Assembly: GCA_019745755.1 (NCBI GenBank)
Contig: JAIESS010000092.1
Coordinates: 1-11,643 of the forward strand
Source: Alphaproteobacteria bacterium
GTDB lineage: Bacteria > Pseudomonadota > Alphaproteobacteria > Paracaedibacterales > JAKBAR01
Reading direction: 5' to 3'
DNA: 11,643 bases
The position numbers and the translations under genes were made by a program. Positions 7,796 to 11,643 of the stretch are shown here, piece after piece. The notes under the pieces are model-generated. The model saw only the letters and a list, made by a program, of their open reading frames with translations, had not been told where the DNA came from and made no database searches. Every line of letters begins with the position of its first letter. The first letter of the stretch is position 1.

Positions 7796-7825
7796 TTGAG
7801 TTTTGATATTTTGTTGTTATATAAA
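7796..7825 (+). promoter_or_regulatory. Candidate promoter of the 504-residue exported-protein gene
   Basis: TTGAGT (7796-7801) and TATAAA (7820-7825) are separated by 18 nt, with four and five consensus matches. Transcription would start near 7832, about 30 nt before ATG 7861. The -10 box lies inside the dyad at 7812-7839. Confidence 0.45.
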
Positions 7826-7839
7826 AAAATATAACAGCA
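7812..7839 (+). promoter_or_regulatory. 28-nt AT-rich dyad covering the -10 box
   Basis: Perfect 8-bp arms TGTTATAT (7815-7822) and ATATAACA (7829-7836) flank A6; three more pairs outside (one of them T-G) extend the symmetry to 7812-7839. Such a dyad over a -10 element is the usual form of an operator, here for control of the exported-protein gene. It could also fold as an RNA hairpin in a longer transcript. The regulator is unknown. Confidence 0.45.
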
Positions 7840-7860
7840 CCAAAACAATAATAATACGCA

Positions 7861-9375
7861 ATGAAAAAACATACTTTATTAAAGTTACTTTTAACACTAG
7901 TTCCTTTGTCGCTTTCTCATGATATCTACGCATCAACAGCGGATAATGGCGTTGAAGATAAGATTGAAACGCCAGCCAAAATACGGTTAGGAAAAACGCC
8001 AAGAGTTATTCTAGAAAAACTAGAATCCCCTGCTCCATCAGGAAGCAATCATACGCAAGTCGTTGAGCGTTGCTGGAACGCTCTTTTTACATATAAAGAC
8101 GATGAGAAAAAGGACAATCGCCCAGAATATGACTATGCTTATCTTGTCATGGCAGAACTTCTCCTTGATGAAAATACATACCCTATCAAAAAAGACACAG
8201 AGGACAAACAGAAGGATTTCTTGGGACGACTTATAAAAACTCTTCGTGTCAAAGTGTTGAAAGGTAATGAATCCAAAGGAAATAGCATTGAAAAGAGATC
8301 CTGCGTCTGTTTAGCGGGGCTTTATGCCAAATATGGACATGATTTTTCTCGAGATGATCAGCATAAGCATACTTATTACACTAAATCCGATCGATTCTAT
8401 CAAAAAGCTATCAATCTAGGTGCTACAAAAACAACCTATTTCCCATGGGCTGATTTATACCTCACATACGGCTATGTACCCGAAGAATTAACTCCGGAAC
8501 AAGCAAGAGAAAAAGGCGCTGATCTTAATGTGATGGGGTTTGAACAAACATCACGAAATTATTCTGGTAAGAAAAAATCCCACAGTGTCACGGTAACAAA
8601 CAAAGACACAATGGAGGAGTTGTCAAAGATTACCGATGTCCGTCGTGCACGAAAGGATAGAAAAGTCGCCATTATTCAAGACCCCATTGAAATTATTGAT
8701 GAAGTTCCTACGCAAGACGAACGACCTCAGGATCAAAACCCTGATCATCCCTATCAAGATGAGCAACCTATGGAGGCAGAACAGATTGATCTACCTAGGG
8801 CTATGGAGGATATTGAAGAAGAACACCCTATGAATCATGAGCCTGCGTCATCTGCGCACCCTAATGCGGAAGGTTTTGATGATAATTGTCCAACGGATAC
8901 AGTACTCAAAAAGATGTATCCAACAGTACAAACCCTGGCTGAACGCACGCATTATGATGAGACTGTCGTTAGGAAGATACTCTATCTGAAACAGAAAAAA
9001 AAGCTTAATCAAACACAAATTGGGGATATTGTAGGTGGTGGTGCCAAACGTCATATCTCCCATATTTTAATTGCGAATGGTATAAGAACACACAAGCCAC
9101 GCACAAAAATTGATCCTATCGAAGTTCTTCGTGTATATGATGACCTATCGCCTGAAAAACAAAAGAATCCTGTTAAAATTATTATGGAAACTTTAGGAAT
9201 CAAAAAAGATGAAAGTGTTCGAAAAATTTTGGTAAACGAGAGAGGGTATGAACCTCGTAGGATGGGACCTTCTCACGTCACAGAAGAAAGCACAAAAAAA
9301 CGCAAGGCGAAAGAGGCTCATAAAAAAGAACGTCAAAAAAAGAAACAAAGAACAGAAATAAAGATTACAGAATAA
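7861..9375 (+). CDS. Exported Sel1/TPR-like protein with three HTH-like segments and basic tail; candidate nucleomodulin
   Basis: No known family is recognised as a whole. The 504-residue product starts with a Sec-type signal peptide (MKKHTLLKLLLTLVPLSLSH, cleavage near A24-A27). Residues about 66-107 and 147-206 resemble Sel1/TPR repeats (SCVCLAGLYAKYGHDF, DRFYQKAINLGATKTTYF, WADLYLTYGY). An acidic Pro/Gln/Glu linker covers about 273-345. Then come three HTH-like segments: 356-374 (LAERTHYDETVVRKIL), 381-404 (LNQTQIGDIVGGGAKRHISHIL) and 436-457 (VKIIMETLGIKKDESVRKIL); the first and third share an RKIL ending. The tail is very basic, K479-K-R-K482 and K493-K-K-Q-R497, which resembles a bipartite nuclear localisation signal. 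A signal peptide joined to DNA-binding-like domains makes sense for a protein acting outside the cell that made it, for example in a host nucleus; this is inference. The ATG has no Shine-Dalgarno, but the signal peptide fixes it well. An A8 run at 8995-9002 lies before the second HTH. Confidence 0.8.
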   Translation: MKKHTLLKLLLTLVPLSLSHDIYASTADNGVEDKIETPAKIRLGKTPRVILEKLESPAPSGSNHTQVVERCWNALFTYKDDEKKDNRPEYDYAYLVMAELLLDENTYPIKKDTEDKQKDFLGRLIKTLRVKVLKGNESKGNSIEKRSCVCLAGLYAKYGHDFSRDDQHKHTYYTKSDRFYQKAINLGATKTTYFPWADLYLTYGYVPEELTPEQAREKGADLNVMGFEQTSRNYSGKKKSHSVTVTNKDTMEELSKITDVRRARKDRKVAIIQDPIEIIDEVPTQDERPQDQNPDHPYQDEQPMEAEQIDLPRAMEDIEEEHPMNHEPASSAHPNAEGFDDNCPTDTVLKKMYPTVQTLAERTHYDETVVRKILYLKQKKKLNQTQIGDIVGGGAKRHISHILIANGIRTHKPRTKIDPIEVLRVYDDLSPEKQKNPVKIIMETLGIKKDESVRKILVNERGYEPRRMGPSHVTEESTKKRKAKEAHKKERQKKKQRTEIKITE

Positions 9376-9386
9376 GCCATCAAAAT

Positions 9387-9420
9387 AGTCTGCACCCATA
9401 ATGGATGCAGACTTTCCTTT
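9387..9420 (+). terminator. Intrinsic terminator after the 504-residue protein gene
   Basis: Arms AGTCTGCA (9387-9394) and TGCAGACT (9406-9413) form an 8-bp stem, with CCA/TGG pairing continuing inside around a TAA loop. A T-rich stretch (TTTCCTTTC) follows. It begins 12 nt after the stop at 9373-9375. The opposite strand also ends in a T-rich stretch, so it may act in both directions. Confidence 0.7.
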
Positions 9421-9479
9421 CTCATATCTTCCCCCTTGCACGGCGCGACTTTCCCTCGCACAATAAATCCATGCAATCC

Positions 9480-9485
9480 TATAAA
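9480..9485 (+). promoter_or_regulatory. Possible -10 box (TATAAA) just before the GNAT gene
   Basis: TATAAA at 9480-9485 would place the transcript start near 9492, only about 5 nt before ATG 9497 and about 35 nt before the alternative ATG 9527. The -35 region is poor (CGCACA, three matches, 17 nt away). If used, the longer protein would be made from a nearly leaderless mRNA. Confidence 0.3.
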
Positions 9486-9496
9486 GTGTTGATAGT

Positions 9497-10186
9497 ATGC
9501 GGATATTTTTCAAAGGACTCATTTTAATGGTTATAGCTCATGGCCTTTCTATTGCTGAACCCAATGATGGAGGCATAATACATCGCACGAAAGATAATCT
9601 TGTCATAAAAACATTACAAGGAGATGAAGCACGGCCTTACCTGGAACAAATTGCAACCCTTCGTATCCATATGTTTAAGGAATTCCCTTATCTTTATGAG
9701 GGATCTCTCGTTTATGAAAAGGATTATCTTGAAACGTACTTCAAATCCAAAAACAGTGTGATTCTTCTTGTTTTTGACGGGGATAAGGTTGTTGGTTTTT
9801 CCAATTCTATCCCTATGACAGATGAAACAAAGGAAATTCAAAAGCCTCTTCGTGATAAGGGGCTCGATCCACAACACTACCTTTATATTGGCGAGGTCAT
9901 GATACAGCCCCCTTATCGCGGCAAGGGATTGCTGCGTCAATTTTTTGATTATCATGAGCTGAGGGCAAAAAAGGAAAGATACTCACACCTTGTTTTTATG
10001 ACGGTGGACCGTCCAAAGACGCATCCTTTACGCCCCATGGATTATAGAATTCTTGAGCCTATTTGGACACACTTTGGGTACAGTGTTCTTGAGGGGGCTT
10101 ATGTTAATCTAAGCTGGAAACAAGTCGATACCCATAAAGATGAGAAGAATACGCTAACCCTATGGATGAAAAAGGTAGAGGCATAG
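9497..10186 (+). CDS. GNAT-family N-acetyltransferase with predicted signal peptide
   Basis: The core is a GNAT fold, which moves an acetyl group from acetyl-CoA to an amine. It spans about residues 34-225. Strands VILLVFDGDKVVGFSN (88-103) are followed by motif A YLYIGEVMIQPPYRGKG (128-144), whose R141-G-K-G144 loop binds the acetyl-CoA pyrophosphate, and then by HLVFMTVDRP (164-173). The segment LRIHMFKEFPYLYEGSLVYEKDYLETY resembles a widespread proteobacterial GNAT group that is normally cytosolic; the substrate is not known to me. Here the core is preceded by MRIFFKGLILMVIAHGLSIAE, a signal-peptide-like sequence with cleavage near A20. The start is open to question: ATG 9497 has no Shine-Dalgarno, while ATG 9527 (residue 11) has AAAGGA 9 nt upstream and would give a protein without a proper signal. 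I prefer 9497 because the hydrophobic segment is complete only from there and neighbouring genes also lack Shine-Dalgarno sequences. Confidence 0.85.
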   Translation: MRIFFKGLILMVIAHGLSIAEPNDGGIIHRTKDNLVIKTLQGDEARPYLEQIATLRIHMFKEFPYLYEGSLVYEKDYLETYFKSKNSVILLVFDGDKVVGFSNSIPMTDETKEIQKPLRDKGLDPQHYLYIGEVMIQPPYRGKGLLRQFFDYHELRAKKERYSHLVFMTVDRPKTHPLRPMDYRILEPIWTHFGYSVLEGAYVNLSWKQVDTHKDEKNTLTLWMKKVEA

Positions 10187-10269
10187 GATTTTCATCGCGT
10201 TGTTTTTATTGACTTAAAAGGCGTCGCATTGTACTTATATTTCTATATAACCCTTAAATTAGCATAATA

Positions 10270-11544
10270 ATGAAATATTTTTATTCATTTTCAATTCTTT
10301 TGACACTTACAATATCGCATGCAGCTGTAGCCAGCAGCGATCACAATGATTCTCACAAAGAACGGCCTGTCTCCAAAAGAGCTCCCGTATTTTACATGAC
10401 CCAACACTCCCCCGAAACAGATGGGGAAAAGGAGTCATCGGAAGATTCTTCACGTTTAAAAAAATCATCAAAAAAACGCAAATTCTCCCCCATACTCTCA
10501 GAAAGTAGCGAAGATGAGAGCGAGGAGCATACACATAAAAAACTCCGCCATAGCCCAGAAAAAAATATAAGAACAGCTACAACTGAAGAAAGTAGCACGC
10601 CATCAGCAGTGCCTTTTATCAATATCTCCACACAAATTGCTCAAAAAGCACTAATAACTCAACCAACAGCCCTTCAATCATTGAAGGACCTGATTGCACA
10701 AGAGCTTGCAACATTGCCTCCTCCATCAATAACAGCTGCTGCTATGCCAATCACAACTATTCCTTATGGTCAGCCAATTGATCCTAAAGCGCTCTTAGGT
10801 ATTTTGCCTCGACGTGAGGTCGCACCTCCTTCTGTAACTTTTATTTCCCAATTTAGGGGGTATGCTCACCCTCCCGCATATTCTTTGCACGGGGGTCTCC
10901 AAAAATATCCCATTAAGTATTACAATAGTATACCCGCACCTTCTCCATTTGTGCCTTCATCATCCAGCTCAATAACAACGACTGCATCCCATCAATCCCA
11001 TGCTGATCGCATGCATGTCAATGATGATGCCTCATCCAAAAGTGTGCGTGAGAATAGTCAGGAGGATGAAGAATTTACATTTACAAAACAAATACCCCAA
11101 AAAATGCTGGAATGGAAAGCGCCAGAAAACATGTCCATACTTTTTTCAAAAGTACACGCGTTAGAGCATCCCATGGAAATAATACAATATGGGCATTCCT
11201 TTTTTAGTGCTTTTAGCAGCAATAGAATCATTCAACAGCAAAAAAGAATCTGTGTTTTTCTTGCAGGGCTAGGCTCTTTTGAAGAAAGACAGCAAGCCAT
11301 AGAAAAAGAAAAAACCTTATTAAGGGGAAAATTTTCTCATATCAATACAGCCGATGACGCACTCTTCCTAAATAGTCTTTCAACTCTTAATAAGACTTAC
11401 ACAAATGCAAACCCTTTTGGGCGATTGTTTGAGTCCTTAAAACCATTAAGTATTCCTGGCTATCAAACAGGCCAATGGGCGAAAAAAACACAGGAGGCCA
11501 TCGATGCTATTTTGAAAAAATATCCAGCAACAGACAATCAATAA
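10270..11544 (+). CDS. Exported low-complexity protein with NLS-like basic cluster, unknown function
   Basis: I recognise no family. The 424-residue product begins with a clear signal peptide (MKYFYSFSILLTLTISHAAVA, cleavage near A21). Residues 48-98 are low-complexity and charged: a Ser/Glu/Asp tract, then RLKKSSKKRK at 62-71, then SESSEDESEE at 77-86, then KKLR at 90-93. This mixture of basic clusters with acidic serine tracts is common in eukaryotic nuclear and nucleolar proteins, where such serines are casein-kinase-2-type sites. The middle (about 110-270) is rich in Pro, Ser, Thr and Ala (PPPSITAAAMP, PSSSSSITTTAS). A more ordered C-terminal part runs from about 272 to 420, with predicted helical stretches (HPMEIIQYGHSFFSAF, FEERQQAIEKEKTLLRG, QEAIDAILKKY). 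There is one cysteine, C328. No Shine-Dalgarno is seen; the upstream 83 nt are AT-rich with TTGACT at 10209-10214 and TATATAA at 10244-10250, which are not properly spaced. Export to the envelope or host is inferred. Confidence 0.75.
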   Translation: MKYFYSFSILLTLTISHAAVASSDHNDSHKERPVSKRAPVFYMTQHSPETDGEKESSEDSSRLKKSSKKRKFSPILSESSEDESEEHTHKKLRHSPEKNIRTATTEESSTPSAVPFINISTQIAQKALITQPTALQSLKDLIAQELATLPPPSITAAAMPITTIPYGQPIDPKALLGILPRREVAPPSVTFISQFRGYAHPPAYSLHGGLQKYPIKYYNSIPAPSPFVPSSSSSITTTASHQSHADRMHVNDDASSKSVRENSQEDEEFTFTKQIPQKMLEWKAPENMSILFSKVHALEHPMEIIQYGHSFFSAFSSNRIIQQQKRICVFLAGLGSFEERQQAIEKEKTLLRGKFSHINTADDALFLNSLSTLNKTYTNANPFGRLFESLKPLSIPGYQTGQWAKKTQEAIDAILKKYPATDNQ

Positions 11545-11551
11545 TTTCATG

Positions 11552-11579
11552 TCCCTGCTTTTATAGTGGGGAACGTTTT
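11552..11579 (+). terminator. Candidate terminator after the 424-residue protein gene
   Basis: TCCCTGC (11552-11558) pairs with GTGGGGA (11566-11572) in seven pairs, two of them G-T, around the loop TTTTATA, followed by ACG and TTTT. It starts 7 nt after the stop codon. The stem is modest and the T-run short. Confidence 0.4.
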
Positions 11580-11584
11580 AATCT

Positions 11585-11630
11585 CCGTTATTTTTCTTGA
11601 CAAGAAGGTCCATGAAAGTGATAATAACGG
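11585..11630 (+). repeat. Nested inverted repeats over the promoter near the right edge
   Basis: An outer pair CCGTTATT (11585-11592) / AATAACGG (11623-11630) flanks the promoter region, and an inner 13-nt palindrome TTCTTG-A-CAAGAA (11594-11606) covers the -35 box. Both are perfect. Palindromes placed over -35 and -10 suggest binding of a dimeric regulator; which one is unknown. Confidence 0.4.
11597..11625 (+). promoter_or_regulatory. Strong sigma-70 type promoter reading out of the window
   Basis: TTGACA (11597-11602, all six bases match) and GATAAT (11620-11625, five match) are exactly 17 nt apart, the best promoter match seen in the window. Transcription would start near 11632 and serve a gene beyond the right edge. 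Confidence 0.6.
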
Positions 11631-11643
11631 CACGTTTGATTTG
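11612..11643 (+). CDS. Possible start of a gene cut by the right edge
   Basis: ATG 11612 opens a frame reading MKVIITARLI to the edge, with AGAAGG at 11603-11608 only 3 nt upstream. It overlaps the -10 box of the promoter at 11597-11625, so at most one reading is likely to be functional. The first residues look like a beta strand opening a nucleotide-binding fold, but ten codons are too few to name it. Confidence 0.2.
   Translation, partial: MKVIITARLI

Noticed and set aside
10209..10250. TTGACT and TATATAA as a promoter for the 424-residue gene
   Set aside because: The two boxes are about 29 nt apart, far from the 16-18 nt needed, and no properly spaced partner for either is convincing.
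1..11643. CRISPR array, insertion sequence or toxin-antitoxin pair
   Set aside because: No regularly spaced direct repeats, no transposase-like frame with terminal inverted repeats and no recognisable toxin or antitoxin motif were seen.

Overview
The window looks like chromosomal DNA of an alphaproteobacterium, probably an intracellular one of the Holosporales/Rickettsiales type. The IF-2 N-terminus (residues 25-48, with RQSFAHGRSKTV followed by KKKR) is the alphaproteobacterial form, and the rimP-nusA-infB block is a bacterial core operon. The narrower placement is inference. It rests on the moderate-to-low GC, a shortened core operon and a run of predicted exported proteins with eukaryote-like sequence features. 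No rRNA, tRNA, CRISPR array, insertion sequence or transposase was seen.

Left part, minus strand (1-7283): a GT4-type glycosyltransferase that runs off the left edge (1-1053); infB (IF-2), nusA and rimP in one compact operon transcribed right to left (5934 to 1151); then a SAM-dependent methyltransferase and ybaB (EbfC nucleoid-associated protein) forming a second two-gene unit. rimP, nusA, ybaB and the methyltransferase have recognisable Shine-Dalgarno sequences; rimP and nusA use TTG and GTG starts. The usual alphaproteobacterial neighbours ylxR (between nusA and infB), rbfA and truB (after infB), and dnaX/recR (next to ybaB) are missing here.

Right part, plus strand (7284-11643): a divergent, AT-rich region with a doubtful 110-codon ORF, followed by three consecutive genes whose products begin with Sec-type signal peptides. 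The first is a 504-residue protein with a Sel1/TPR-like N-terminal region, an acidic linker, three helix-turn-helix-like segments and a strongly basic, nuclear-localisation-like tail. The second is a GNAT acetyltransferase preceded by a signal peptide. The third is a 424-residue low-complexity protein with a KKSSKKRK-type basic cluster beside an acidic Ser/Glu/Asp tract. None of these genes has a recognisable Shine-Dalgarno sequence. The first is followed by a good intrinsic terminator and is preceded by a 28-nt dyad that covers its likely -10 box.

The left half is housekeeping: ribosome maturation, transcription elongation, translation initiation, nucleoid structure and envelope glycosylation. 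The right half reads best as a small cluster of exported, possibly host-directed proteins, two of them with features expected of nucleomodulins. That is the most interesting content of the window, but it is inferred from sequence features and not from recognised families, except for the GNAT domain.
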